From the NCBI GenBank assembly GCA_002189035.1, contig NEEC01000018.1:372001-436000 (forward strand): a DNA stretch of 64,000 bases, written 5' to 3'. The translations under genes and the position numbers were made by a program. The stretch is from Utricularia gibba. Its lineage: Eukaryota; Streptophyta; Magnoliopsida; Lamiales; Lentibulariaceae. A model generated the notes under the pieces. That model had not been told where the DNA came from and ran no database searches. It was given only the letters and a program-made list of their open reading frames with translations. Shown here one piece after another: positions 23,155 through 36,042 of this stretch (position 1 is its first letter; each line of letters begins with the position of its first letter).

Positions 23155-25065
23155 ATAAATTTCTAGAATCATATGGAAATTTATAAATTTGAATCAAAAC
23201 TAGAATCAAAGTATTGTTTAGATTCAAATCAATCAAACTTTAGTTTTTATGAATGTGTTTTATACAAGACAAGTCAGTACCCATACTCATTCCACTCAAA
23301 ACACATAGTTCTCTTCTCATGTGTGTATTATATTTATAAAAATATATTTTATTTTAAAAATAATAGTTATTATTATTTTAAAAAGTAATTTATTATAACA
23401 TAATTCATAAAATATTAAAATATAGTTATAAAATATTTTGTATCATATTATATTGAAATAAGTTAAATTATTATTTATTTAAAATATATTGTAATTTATA
23501 CTATTATAAAAATATATAATGAATTTAAGTACAAAAAATTGTGATTTTTTAAAACTCATACAATTGATCTAAAAACATAATTGTATTAGATGTTTATTAA
23601 AGAAAAGTTAAAGTGCTTTATATTAAATGAGAATAAATTCAGTCAACGTACATTTAACTAGAATGCTTCAAATTATTATTAAATTTTATTTATGTTTTTT
23701 GAGACTAAAAAATAATGTAGAAAAACAAATTCATACTTGATAGAGATTACGAAATCATAACAAGTATAATTTACTTGGATAGTCAACCGAATTTGCATAT
23801 TGATGAAGTAATGAAAAATTCATTAATATAATATTTTAATGATTTTTGGATAATTTTTAAATATTAATATAAAAAAATCACAGTCGATGATAATGAAATA
23901 TATCCATTAAATTCATAAAATATAAATATATAATTGTATATATATCATAACTATTTTACAAATATCGTTAAAAAACTTAATTATTTTGAAAATATCAAAT
24001 TCAAATTAGTTATTTTGTCAATAATAGTTACTGACATTAATCATTTCTTCAATTTACTGAAACAAAGTTATTTAATCTTTCTTCATTTATGTTGTGATTT
24101 TTACATTATAGTATCTTTTTTCATTTTTGTTTAGTTATTGCGATGTTGATATTTCTAGTTGATGATTTTTTATTTAAATTTTTCAATGAATATATTGTAT
24201 GAAAATTAATTTTTCAAATAATATACAATATTTCATCATATCACATGAGTCTTGATAATGATTGAAAGTCGTAAATTGTAAACAAACTAAAGAATAACAC
24301 CAATTGGATAAGGTACTCATGACACCCAGATGAATAGAGGTTACTCAATTGTTGAAGCAAATTATTAAATTTGAGCGTAGGAGGGATAATGGATTCAAAA
24401 TAAATGACCTCCAAGTTCTTGAAGAAGCTTTTTTAAATCCATGTCTAGACACACATATTCTAACTATTCCTCTCATTCATTCAAAATGTGGAACATATTC
24501 AACAATATCAATACAAAGTGAATTGAGGTTTTCTATTGTTTAAATATTTCTTTTAATATATGAGTAACCCATTTTCTTCCATGATACAATCAATATCTAA
24601 TGCTTTATTGTTTTGAAGATCAAAGACAAGATTGTAGAAGCTAATTTTCTGGGTAATTTTTATATATCTTGGTTAAATAGTTTTAGCATTTGACAAAGTT
24701 GCCCTCCCACAATTCGAGTCATTTTCCGCCATTCGGTGTGAAAAGTACCCTGTGCATTTAACATTGCAAACATACGACTCAAATAACTTTACGAATAAAT
24801 ACAAAACAAGTTTCTTGAACGGAGATTAGGGTTCAGGGGCATTTTTACATGACCTACAAACTCAAATTTCAAGTAGTCACCTACCAGATACGGTCCTAGT
24901 TTAGAGATGGTGGATGCCACCCAAAATGGGGATGAAGGTAGCATGGCTATTGCACAGCACATCTTTCCCGGGCCAACCTCAACCATGATCATGCAAAAAC
25001 AAGCGTCTGTTGTCTGCAATCTGGATGCATGGATCCGAAAAGCGTGTGTTGGGCTCGACCAGTAA
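23155..25065. other. AT-rich intergenic DNA upstream of the MUS81 3' end
   Basis: No supported gene. The 24349-24543 plus-strand frame (LKQIIKFERRRDNGFK) is unassigned and may be more transposon debris. From about 24780 to 25071 base composition changes; this is likely the MUS81 3' UTR and flank. Confidence 0.4.
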
Positions 25066-25071
25066 CATGTT

Positions 25072-28000
25072 TCACCCTTCCCAAACCAACTGGAATATGT
25101 TTCTGCTGGCAGATCCACTTATGAGGCCGTTGCTCTGCTTCCTCAGCATGTCCTTCTGTGCAGCAACATCGCCATCCTGTGTTTATTTCAACAATTTGTG
25201 CAATGAGTATAAAAGGAAGCCTCAATGACCCCCTCACGCCCAAGTAAGCATATATCAAACTAGAGTAGTGCACTATATCCACGCGACAGATACATGTATA
25301 CACAACTGATTTGAACATGAAGCAACCATCAGAGCTGGATATATCACTGTAACTGGATGAGCGTCATCTTACTAGGAGAGGATATGTAGAACTTACAATA
25401 ATGGAGAACTTACAAGGCAGGAATATGCACGAGCAAGAGAAATCAAAGTTGGATACATCTCCAGAACAGCAAGAGCAAGATCTTCAGTAACTTGAGGAAC
25501 CTGTGGGAAATACTAGAACAGCTTATTAATATCAGATCTAATCTGATATGACAGCATCAACGCTACATGCTTGTCTTCAATGCTCGAAATTCATGACTGA
25601 TACGTTATTTTCACTATTTTCTCTCAATTAACGGAAGTTAGAAAAATTAATCTGCAGTTGCTGGTGCAAGAAGCAGGAAAACGATCCTGCAGTCTACCTG
25701 CATTAGTTGGACTGCGAAGACGTCACTAATGGTCAATTTCTCTAAATCATGACACATTTTGATGAATTCATGGAAAGGACGGCACACCCCTGAAGACGTT
25801 TCTTTATGATCCAAAGACCTGTAGTATTCGTTTATCGACTGAGTTAGATACCCATATCTTTTCAGTGTATCAAGTAAGCTCGCTGTCCTTTGTACATCAA
25901 AACCCTCCAATATCTCTGTTGTGAAGCAACTGCAAAACAGAAGAATTTGACCAGTGTGTATGTATGGCAGTTTGTCAACCAAATCAACATGCATGAACAT
26001 TGTCACCAACTCTTGTTCAGTGATTATCTGAATGTTTGTTGACACTTGAATGAAAGAACATGCTGCATCCCTTACGCTGTTTTCACACTTTCTGCAGATT
26101 GACAGATATTTGGATCACCTTCGACCAGGTAAATCATCTTCTTCAGCCCACATCTCTTTACATTGTTGTCCAATACAGCAGAAAGAATGCGAAATATCAG
26201 GATGGGAAAAGAAAGACATGCTTGTAAGAAATAATGTCATTTTGAAGAATTTTCATGGATATTTGATGTCAGCAGGACAAGAAAACAAACAATTCATACT
26301 TATAGAACATGTAAATGGTTCATTCCATCTGTCGAATATACTTTAAATCCCGCAATTGGATTGCACAAAGCTCAAACTATTTCCACTAATTTACAAGGTC
26401 ACCACACAACCAAACACAAAACCGGAATCCAAAATCCACTTTCTCTGGACTTTGTAGCACCCATCAGAACTATAAACTTATTACGTAAAAAACCATGAGA
26501 TGCAAGCAAAAGGATAGTGGCACATTTACCTGCAGCCGCAATTTCTGATCTCGATATCTGTTGTCCCTAATTGAAGTGCGCAGATCATCAACCTCTTTTC
26601 TTTCAACAATAAAATCAAGAACATATTCAGTGCCTAGGTACGTATGACGAGCTACCCAAATTCCATCACCCAACGGTAGTCTTCGAACCTACAAATAAAT
26701 GAAACTGTAGGAGGCTGCTGACTAACAAAGACAGTAATACACCAATGGCATAATTCAGAAGATAGGTTTTTTTTTAAAAGATCGTAACACGCAACTAATC
26801 ATCACTAGTACAAGAAAAGAACATTTTGTACAAATTTACAGAATGCACACAGAAATGAACTAACCTCTATCTGAATCTTAAACTGAGAACATATTTTCTC
26901 TATGATTTTCCCCGAGCGAAAACTACATATATCATGGATAGCAGCAATAATCACAAAGAGTTATCATTAAAGAAACACTATATATCTAAATTTGGATGAT
27001 GCACAATTATAATTAAGAATCCAGATTTGGCATACTTGCTAAGACAATTAAACAAGGAAAAACAATATAATGTCATGAATCTCGAACAACTCTGAATACA
27101 AATAAAAGTCAAAAATTGAAAACTGCCAAAAACCGTGCCCATCATGAAGTTAAAAATATGCAGCTCTTACCCTTTAGATGTAAATTGCTCCCTCTGATCT
27201 AGTATCAAAATTACTTCATACACATCACCAAATTCCTCTCCATACATCAGTGGTGGCGTAGATAGCCTATTAGTTTTGGCATGTTTGCTCAAATCATAAC
27301 CCTGGGCATACCAGGAGAGGTGTAAAATACTAAGCAAGACATAAACCATAAGATACCCAACTCCTTGACATAGACGAGCTAATGCCAAAAGACAAGTTAT
27401 TGTTAACTTACATGGGAAGAGCAAGCTTTCAAAGTGCCAGAACTCTTTTCAAAATTGTTGGTAAGTGATATTTTTTCGCTACGTGCTGCATGCTCATGTG
27501 CATGTGGATAAAGACCATTTAACCTTGAATGGGCTGTGCAGGGAAAGTTGATCATCACAAGGCAGCACATTTGCCAATATGATGTTTCTTTATGAAATGC
27601 GGATGTTTACCAGGATTAGAATTTACAGAGATTGATTTGTAGACCTCATCTTCTCTTAGCCGGCAAAGAACGGTTGGCCAAAGTGAAGATATATCCTTTT
27701 CTGAGTTTCCCATAATTTCAGAAAAGACCTGGATAACTCTTTGGCGAGAAAATCCCATGCTCATGAACTACAAAGAAAAACGAAAAATGAGCATGATTAA
27801 CTGAAAATTTCGGAATGATGTGATGAATGATGAAAAACTTGAAGAAACTATTCAGATGTAGCATCTTCTTTCATCTACAAATCATCAAATCACTTTCAGC
27901 ATATAGACTTGACAGACATGTAAATCATTGCCAGATGTTAAGCATATCTGCTGAACTTCAGAAACAATGAAACACACATAAAAAAACAGGGGGTACAATA

Positions 28001-29494
28001 TTTCAGGTAGTGTGATGCCAAAGAAAATTAGAAAGACCTTGTCAAGATACTCCACAGGGACATCTGTTGTTTTTTCAGGTTGCATCAGCTTAAATGTTGA
28101 CGCTTTTTCCATTGTAACACAACCAACTATCACCGGATCTTCCAAATCTTTTTGTGTTTCAACTGTGAGATCCTTCTTCTGCTGCAGAGTCGAGCATTCT
28201 TCTTCTAATCCAGATCTTGAAAGGCATTCATTTGCTACTTCCTTGCCTTCCTCGGTAAGCATATACCTGCATGGATAACATATCAGGACTAAAATTTATG
28301 CAGTTCAAATGAATGAAGAATTACATCCTGATGGAAACCCACATAAATGAAAAGGAAAAAATGAGGGGGAAAACAAATGCTTATAGGGGTTCAGTCGATG
28401 CATTATTAATTATATGACATCAACATAACACCACAGAAGCATACTTGGCCGGGCAGCTAGATTTCAAAACAAGCCCCCTCGAGATAAGTGTTTTCATACA
28501 GCTCCATCCACTGTACCATTCCCTAGGTGAGCTTCCAAAATGGGTAGCTTTCCCATTTCCCTTTCCTGGGCTGGATCAAGGAAAAGAATGTGGAAACATT
28601 CAAGATCAGCATCACTACTTCAAATTTTGAATTACTTGAATACAAAACTTACGCAATTGGCACACGAGACAATCCACTTGCTTCAGCAACATCAATGAGT
28701 TCATTTTTATGCATAAATCCATCCCCTTCCTTGGTTTCCCTGATTCCAAAACCATAGAAAAACATTGGTTTTCACAATACAGCACAAACAAGACCAAGTA
28801 ACAACCACAAATACTCACAGTGCTCATGATGTACCTGAAGAGTGTAATAAGTAAGGCATAGGCAACAGAGCTCTTTTGAGGAATATATCGTTTTGTCCCT
28901 TTAGTCGACTTGCCTAAAAGCAGTTTATTGTTAAGATGCTCAGCGGTAGATAAAAAAGCATAAATTGTACCTTTATTAGTCAAGCTGCTCTGTGGTACAT
29001 CAGACTTGTTAGCAAAAAAACCTTTCATTTGCTTCAAAATCCACTTACCAACTCCCCTAGAAGTTCCATTGGCAAAAAGTATGTATCTTAAATGTCGGTG
29101 ATACAGCACGCACAAAAATTAGAATAAGTAAATTACATAACTGATTCCATCTTATTGAAGAAAAACGTCATATAAAGTGCATATCCCTTATCTCTTAAAT
29201 ATAAAGAAAAGTATCTGGTTCCGGAAAAACGTAGCTGTAAAGTTGGACATCAAGCATGCATTAGTAATAGGAACATGTGTAACATTCCCAAATTCAAACT
29301 CACTTAATTTCAGACAAATCCCTAAGCGTCGTGATTGGAGTTTTGCAAGCACAAACATTGGAATAAGCCTTGGACATCGTCATGTCCATGTTGCTAGAAA
29401 TCCCTTTTGCGCTCTCACCCAGTTCTTGCCATGTGTTCCACAGATACCTCGCGATTTCCTCGTTTTCGGGGCAGGTCAGAGTTTTCCGGTCCAT
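25072..29494 (-). CDS. MUS81: Crossover junction endonuclease MUS81 (XPF-family), intact
   Basis: MUS81 pairs with EME1 to cut branched DNA (flaps, replication forks, nicked Holliday junctions) in somatic repair and in a subset of meiotic crossovers. Fifteen exons: 29494-29304, 29056-28971, 28913-28835, 28739-28653, 28570-28445, 28266-28038, 27767-27611, 27533-27412, 27301-27171, 26922-26865, 26688-26530, 26155-26076, 25929-25698, 25500-25414, 25176-25072. All junctions are GT-AG, phases agree, and the sum is 1929 bases (642 residues). Visible parts are the amino-terminal helix-hairpin-helix (PENEEIARYLW, TPITTLRDL, GVGKWIL), a winged-helix middle (EWYSGWSCMKTL), the ERCC4 nuclease with GDGIWVARH and the metal-binding ERKEVDD motif, and the carboxy-terminal HhH (QVTEDLALAVLEMYP) ending RNIFQLVWEG. 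Exon 7 adds a short UBA-like stretch. Nothing suggests inactivation. Confidence 0.96.
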
Positions 29495-32100
29495 CTATCG
29501 ATTGACTATTCAAAGGGCGACGTTGGAGGCTTCATCTGATGCGCATTCCTGCAAAGAACATCTATTCGACGCAGCCATAAGTGAGAACTGCGAAGAGGCT
29601 TCTTTCAAAACAAAAATGGCGGCCAAGATCCAACTAAAACCTTATAAAGGAATTTTATTGATCGAATGCCAAGTGCTAGCCTTTCTGCTTAAACAAGCAA
29701 CAGATTCTCATCTGCGTTTCTGAACCAGCAAAAGGTGCGGTATGCCTTGTCAAAGCTTTGCACGTCTACTGGGGTGATATCTTCGCTGCTCACGAAACGA
29801 CCTCAATAGCACAATCCTCATTAACCAAAACAAAGCAAATCAGCCTCGAATTCGGAAGCATTTGAGAAAATCAAAGACGTGGATCTCGAAATCTGTATGT
29901 AAACGTTTTGCGCGGTGTGTTGATGAAAAAATGATACGTTTTCATATTTGAATATTAAAAATAAATAAAATAATAGATAATTATAAAAATATAAAACTAT
30001 TTTTTGTGTGTGACAATATGAATACAAAGTGGCTAAATTTCACATTTATATTCATTATTTCCGATGTGAATGTTGAATATGGATGTAAAATGGGTCAACA
30101 TTGAGATAATATGAAATATAAATTTTTCCGAATCATATATTGTACAAATGAAGACTTCCTATCTGTCGTACGTAATGTTTAATTGTACGTATCATTTATT
30201 CTATGATGTTTTTGATGCATTGCATCTGTATATCGCACGAGGATATACTTCAATAACACCTATGTTTATTCTCTGAATCTCAAATGAGTATTGATTATGA
30301 CTCTTCTAGACATGAGATAACTTTTGATTATTATTACCTTTAATCATATTTAACAAATATTTACTAATCAAATTATATTTGAATACTGATCAAAATATAT
30401 ATATTTGGATGGATAGATTATGTTTATGAGTTTTTTTAACAACGATTTTGATGATCTAAGAAATAGATGTGTGTAGCTGAATAATCAAATTATAGAAATT
30501 ATAGAATTGAAAGAGCAAGTAAATAAAAGAAAATTCAAAGATCACTACAAAGATATGTTAACTTATAAGCTGTGTTCAATATAAATGAATGAAAATTTAT
30601 GGATAATTAATTAAAATTCGTATATAATTATTTATGAATTTAATATTTTGTATAATATATATTTTCGATTCTTTTTATATATTTTCATTTTAAAGTTGAT
30701 TTAAATAATAATAATAATAATAATAATAATATGATTTTATATTAATAAATTTTATGAAATGAAAGTAATTTACAAGGTGCAGTTACTTTACAAATAATTT
30801 ATGAAATTAAATTGTTTATCCAGCACAGTTACTGTACAAAAAACGCCCAAAAATATCTTCCTTCAAGATCATGGATTTAATATACAAATGAAAGTTGCGT
30901 TGGGATGGGCTAAGCTGATCCAACCTTATTCTTAAAAATTTGCACCAAATTTCGGGATAAGATCTATAGAGTCTTGTATGATCCTACTTCACTTATTCAT
31001 TGGATCTTTTTTTAAATATTGTATAAAGTTAAATATTTAAATTATAAATATTGATGATAATCAAATACCTAATAGAAAATTATCATTAATTTTAATTATT
31101 TATGAAAAAAGGATATAATTCATATAAAATGAATTAAAATTATCTGAAAATTAAATATTTCCATTTAAAAAATAATTATAAATAATATTTAATTTTATAT
31201 TCAAAAAATATGAAAAATATGTGGACCAATTTTGTTGATAACCTTGTTGGACTTTTCAACCTCGAGTCGAAGTCCAAAAAGTCCGATGATAATATGGGTC
31301 TAAATTTTAATCTATAGTTTAATTGAACAAGTTGGTATTGTCCAAATCTGAAATGCAAAAATTTGTCGAGAAAATGGCTCATCCAACAAATAAGTAAAAA
31401 ATTAAGTTAGTCTATATAATGAACTTCATTTAGTATATAGTGTACATATAATATATGATTCACCATGCATATTAAATATATCATTTTTAATTAATGTTTA
31501 CTTAATTTTTATAATAATTATATTGATTTATTATATTATATTTTCTTCTCACACACTGTCTAATAATCAATTTTGTTAATGTAAGATTATGGTCGTGATG
31601 AGTTTTGTAATTGATTGGGGGCATATTGTTAGCCACACGTGCGAAGGGTGGTGTTTCACGTCGCCCTGCTTGATGACAAGGAGCACGCAAAGGGAAAGCA
31701 AGAAGCCACAAGCCCAAGTGTAGATATTCTTCAATGCACGCACACTCCCAAATGGCATAAAAAAAGTGAAGTTGTGCGTTTTTTGGAACTTTACCGATTT
31801 GATATCGATGTATTAAACTGTGAGATACGTCAGCGCTGGAACCCCAAATGCCTGTCTGTGGCAACAACAAACTTGCACAGCATTCAATATTCATGAGTCC
31901 TGCTCCATCTACATTAAATTGGGAGGGTCTGTGGCAATCAAAAAGGCTGGTTTATTTATGGTACTGTTAGATCACTTCAAACCGATACATCTTCTAGTTT
32001 AGAACAGAGAGTGCTTAAGCTTGTCAGGCCACAGTTCAACGCATACCAAGAACTCCAATTTTCTAGTAGATTTCAAGGACCAGACTCTTCTATTCAACAT
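29495..32100. other. MUS81 promoter side and AT-rich intergenic DNA; GIF 3' side
   Basis: 29495-29810 is the MUS81 5' leader and proximal promoter. 29900-31560 is very AT-rich with an ATA/AAT microsatellite at about 30704-30731 and no gene. 31570-32110 is more balanced and sits downstream of the minus-strand GIF gene, so part of it is probably that gene's 3' UTR. The minus-strand frame at 31502-31894 is not recognised. Confidence 0.45.
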
Positions 32101-32110
32101 AGTTCTATGA

Positions 32111-33088
32111 TCAGCTGTTTTCCTTCCCGGTCTCTCCACCACTGCGACTGGTGGAGGAGTTTATCAGCCCTTCAGTAGCAGCAACACCCGGTTTATCTCT
32201 AGCGTTACCTTCATGTGTGTCAGTTGGTCCTGGTCTGAGTGGTTGATGCATCTGCAGACCTTGCAATTGGTGTGGGGTACCGAATGGCGCCCTTGGGGTA
32301 TAGCAACTGGCTGCTGAGCCATGGCAGCTGCCTGAGGATGCTGCATGAGATAACCTCCTTGCTGGATTCCAGGATGAGGAGTCAACTGTTTTCACGTATA
32401 TTCTGAGTCAGGATTTAAGCCACAGTCAATTAATTATTCAATGCTGATTGCTAGAGATACCTGCGTCGGTATCACCGATGGTTGTGGCTGTGCATCTGCA
32501 ATAGCAGCCAAATACATCAAGTTCTTCTGAAGTTGAGCCTGATACCTGATCATCCCCGAGTTAAAAAAAGAGCCAATATCATTAGCCACAGAGAAAGTAC
32601 TTGCTTTTTCTCAGAAGAAAAACAACCAAGAGGAGACTTACTGTGCACATTCAGCAAGCTTGCCAAGATTCTGATTATCCAAAATCGCTAATATCAATTT
32701 TTTGTTCTCATCAAGGTACTGCATGATCAATTTTATCACAAGTATGGGTTACCTAGGCAATTTTATTGCTGAATACGGGGTGTGGAGGGAAGAAACCATG
32801 ATCAACAATGGGATTGCTCTTATCGATATTCATTAGCTATTCATAGCAGAAACATAGTAAAGACAGAGACGGCATTCGAAAATCCCTGTACCAAATTCTT
32901 GTGAAGGAGCTACTAACGAAGGGGCACAAAAAGCATCCAGAAACAGGAACAAGCCTGAGTTTTTAAACACAATACAGTCATGGAATAGCAAGAGAAGAAA
33001 GAGCAAACACCTTCTGAATCTGTTCCGTGGTTATGGGAGTAGGCGGAAATGATGGCATGACAGGAAACATTGGCGCCGGCTGCTGCAT
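32111..33088 (-). CDS. GIF: GRF-interacting factor (GIF/SSXT family transcriptional co-activator), GIF2/3 type
   Basis: GIF proteins bind growth-regulating factors through an SNH domain and recruit SWI/SNF remodellers to promote leaf and organ cell proliferation. Exons are 33088-33011, 32718-32642, 32545-32461 and 32385-32111, all with GT-AG introns. The SNH domain runs through exons 1-3 (ITTEQIQKYLDENKKLI, LGKLAECAQYQAQLQKN, LMYLAAIADAQPQP). Exon 4 gives a Gln/Gly/Pro-rich tail. It breaks frame at the G4 run 32295-32298 (plus strand). One more base there joins VAIP to RAPFGTPHQLQ and carries through to GGETGKENS, about 171 residues, as in GIF2/GIF3 tails. Without it the tail ends early at 32164 in an unrelated cysteine-rich sequence. 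The family call is firm; the paralogue is an inference from the PSFPPTPITTEQIQ amino end. Confidence 0.92.
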
Positions 33089-33710
33089 CTTTTCTGTTCA
33101 CCAGTTGGATAGGAATCCCCAGACCTTTGATTTCACGCTTCAAAGAAAAAGGCAGTATCAAATTGCGCGGAAAAGAAGAGAGGGGAGAGAAACCCTACTC
33201 ACACACCACCAGAAACCGGGGAAAACCCCAACACCTACAACGCTTGAATTGACAGTTGACACACGGAGAGAAATCGACAAGGAAATTCAACGTTTTCGGG
33301 AAAAAGATTACAAGCTGCAAATAGGGTATGATTTTCTGTGAGAAAAGGATTACAGGTGTACTGCTGAGGAATCGGGTTCTGGAGACAAACCCGACTTCCA
33401 AAGAAATTAAAAATAATAATATTTTTCATTATTTTTTAACCATTTACCTGACAACAATTCTAAAAAATCAGGGAGAGCGTAATTTTTTGTTAAAAAAAGT
33501 GTACAATTTCCTAACTTCTTATTTATTAAAACATAACCAAAAGATTTTTTCACATCAATTGTGTTAAGAAAAAGATTCATATATAAATACATTTGGATAT
33601 AATATATTAATAAATAGCAATATATACCACATAAACTTAAAAAATTCTTTTATATATTACCCTAATTTTATTTCAAACTCATCTCTTTTGGTTTCTCACC
33701 TCATTATTTT
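33089..33710. other. GIF 5' leader/promoter region
   Basis: Upstream of the minus-strand GIF start codon. Contains purine-rich sequence typical of plant leaders (33170-33200). No other gene is supported; overlapping short frames on both strands show no domain. Confidence 0.45.
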
Positions 33711-33714
33711 AGTT

Positions 33715-33900
33715 TACTCCAATCTTTTTTGGACCTACCACCCTCATTTCCAATCACTTCAATGGTCATAATTATGTGGCATAGTGGAAGTCGATTTATA
33801 TAGCTTTCAAAGGATGCAATCATCTCCACCACATTGATGGATCCATGAAGTCATAATCATGAACTCTAGGGCAAACATTGTAGGTGATGCAGTTTCGAAA
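33715..33900 (+). mobile_element. Copia-type Gag amino-terminal scrap
   Basis: The plus strand reads, with breaks, NHFNGHNYVA, WKSIYIAFKGCNHLHHIDGS. This matches the start of plant copia Gag polyproteins (LNG.NY..W...M...L.G..L..H.DG). Only about 60 codons remain. Confidence 0.6.
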
Positions 33901-34109
33901 AGAATTTTGCTCAAAAAAATAGAATTTACACAACAGTAAGAGAATTTGTATGCTTCAAATTCCATACTTCAATGAAGAACAATATCACAAATTTTCGTAA
34001 ATCAATTCACAATAGGATAAATCAGTCTCATGGAATGAACATCATCATTTCAATATCTTTTCTAGAGTTTTTAGGTATAATAGCAAAACAAGAATGAAAA
34101 GTTCAACTA

Positions 34110-34330
34110 CATATCACATGCTCATAAATATAAATAGGGAAAGCAAAAAACAACTAGGAAGATAATCCCAACAGCAAGTAAACATCAGCACCAAACAAAC
34201 CAACAGCAAGGATTGGCTGAAAACCGCCTTACATTGAATAGAAACACCTTGGGCAGCACAAACAGCAACTTCTCGGCATAACTCCTGCAGTCCACCTTGA
34301 GAAACACACAATAAATTCAAAGAATACTAA
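34110..34330. other. Short unique-looking segment, unassigned
   Basis: Less AT-rich than its surroundings. On the minus strand it reads GGLQELCREVAVCAAQGVS. I could not assign it to a family; a captured host-gene exon or repeat debris are both possible. Confidence 0.25.
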
Positions 34331-34399
34331 CTACAATTCCTATAATTCCTATACACAGTCACGAACAAGGCAACATTACTTTACCTAAATTAGGCGTTG

Positions 34400-35480
34400 G
34401 TTGCTCCCCTCCACAATTGGGTGTTTACCTTAGTCTTGTTGGGCTTCAACTCCCAAGGATAATAAGGGATCATATGTCGGACTCTATATCTTTTATTAAC
34501 AATGAAAAAAATTAAGTTGATCACAATAACAATATACAATACTTTATGTATTGTAGACATTGAAAATGTCTATACAATGAATGAGGGAAGGCAAACGAAT
34601 GTTGTAAACATTAACATTGATACGAGCTAGGACCTCGATAGGTCCAATCTTGTTATTTTCAAGCTTGTGATATTCATGTATTGGATAACGATCCTTAGTG
34701 AGGATCACCAAAACCTGATCCCGCATAGTGAATTTAACATGTCACATCTTTCGATTAGCATCCCTTTTGTCGGCTTTAGAGGCAGCAATGAGCCTCGTCT
34801 TGACCTCTTCATGCCTCTACTTCAAATCATGAACAAAATCTAATGCCTTTTCATTGAATCTAGCAATATTAACAATAGATGTCAAATCAGTAGGACTACT
34901 TGGCTTGAAAGAATAAACTATCTAGAAGGAATTAAACCCACTGCTGCATTTAGTCATATGATTATGCACAAATTCAGCTTGGCTAATCTTCATGTCAAGT
35001 TTCCCAAATATCTGTTCATAGCTTTTGTCTGGCCATTGATTTCCAGGTGATAATCAAAGCTGAATTCACTATGGTACTTATAAATTTCCATAAACATCTC
35101 AAAAAAATGGCCCATGAAGTAAGTGTCTCGATCAGAAACAATAGGCATAAGTAGCTCGTGAAGTATGTAGACTTCTTGGAAAAATAACTGGGCTACTGGT
35201 TGAGCATCATTAGTTTACTTGCATGGAAGGAAATGAGTCATTTTAAAAAAATGATTCACCACCACAAAAATTGAATCAAAGCTCCAAGAAGAGAAGGAAG
35301 TCCAAGCATAAAATCCATGCTAATATTTGCCCATGATTGGTTGTTGAGGTATTGGGGGAGAATGATACAGTCCAACATTAGTGACAGCATCTTTGATGCA
35401 ATGACACATTAGACATCCTCACACAAAGCGAGCAACTTGTTTCTACATATCTAGCAAAAAATAAGACTGACTTATCAAGT
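34400..35480 (-). mobile_element. Ty3/gypsy pol relic (integrase carboxy end)
   Basis: On the minus strand 34544-34726 encodes RDQVLVILTKDRYPIHEYHK, KIGPIEVLARINVNVYNI and LPSLIHCIDIFNV. This is the post-integrase module of gypsy elements (GD.V.V.L.K.R.P....L.....GPF.VL.KI..NAY...LP). Upstream on the same strand (to about 35460) lie degenerate integrase core and zinc-binding sequences (a CLMCHCIKDAV-like piece near 35390). Many stops are present; LTRs were not found. Confidence 0.75.
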
Positions 35481-35754
35481 ACACAATTCAATCGTGACTC
35501 ACGTGGCCTTCATAGGATCTTTTATTAAGGGTAAATTACTTCTTTCACCAAAAGTTGAAGAGATAATTCCAAATTATAACCAACTTTATCTTTTAATATT
35601 CCATCTCATTTCCACATCAGCATTTCTTGTATTTTTTGCACGAAAATTCACTCATCATTTTATGTGTATTTTTTATACGAAAAATCACATAAATAGAATA
35701 TTGTATTTATTTATTTTTATATTATATCATAAGCAATCCGTTCAATGCATTAAT

Positions 35755-35980
35755 ACATATGTGACATTGACATGTTTAGATTTTAATACTAAAATTTTGA
35801 AAAAAGTTTGGTATAACATTAAATTAATTTATCTTTTTTCCAATTCAAAATTAAAAAATGAAGCAATAGTACACATGTGATACTAGCATGTTCAGATTTT
35901 AACATTAAAATTTTGAAAAAGTTTGGTATAATAGTAAATTCATTTATCTTTTTTCCAATTCAAAATTAAAAAACGAAGCA
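35755..35980. repeat. Two-unit tandem duplication (~110 bp units)
   Basis: 35755-35865 and 35872-35980 share CATGTT(T/C)AGATTTTAA, TTTTGAAAAA(A)GTTTGGTATAA and CTTTTTTCCAATTCAAAATT at matching spacing, with scattered differences. It lies just upstream of Mutator-like relic 2 and may be part of its terminal region. Confidence 0.8.
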
Positions 35981-36042
35981 TATTATGAAATATATCTCTC
36001 ATATCATCATTCTTCCTCCTCTTCTTTCTCTCATAATTTCAA

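Noticed and set aside
28615-29115. 166-codon minus-strand open frame
   Set aside because: It is MUS81 exons 2 and 3 read through their introns; splice sites and MUS81 similarity show the true structure.
31502-31894. Minus-strand 130-codon frame near the GIF 3' end
   Set aside because: No recognised domain and likely 3' flank; kept only as unassigned intergenic DNA.
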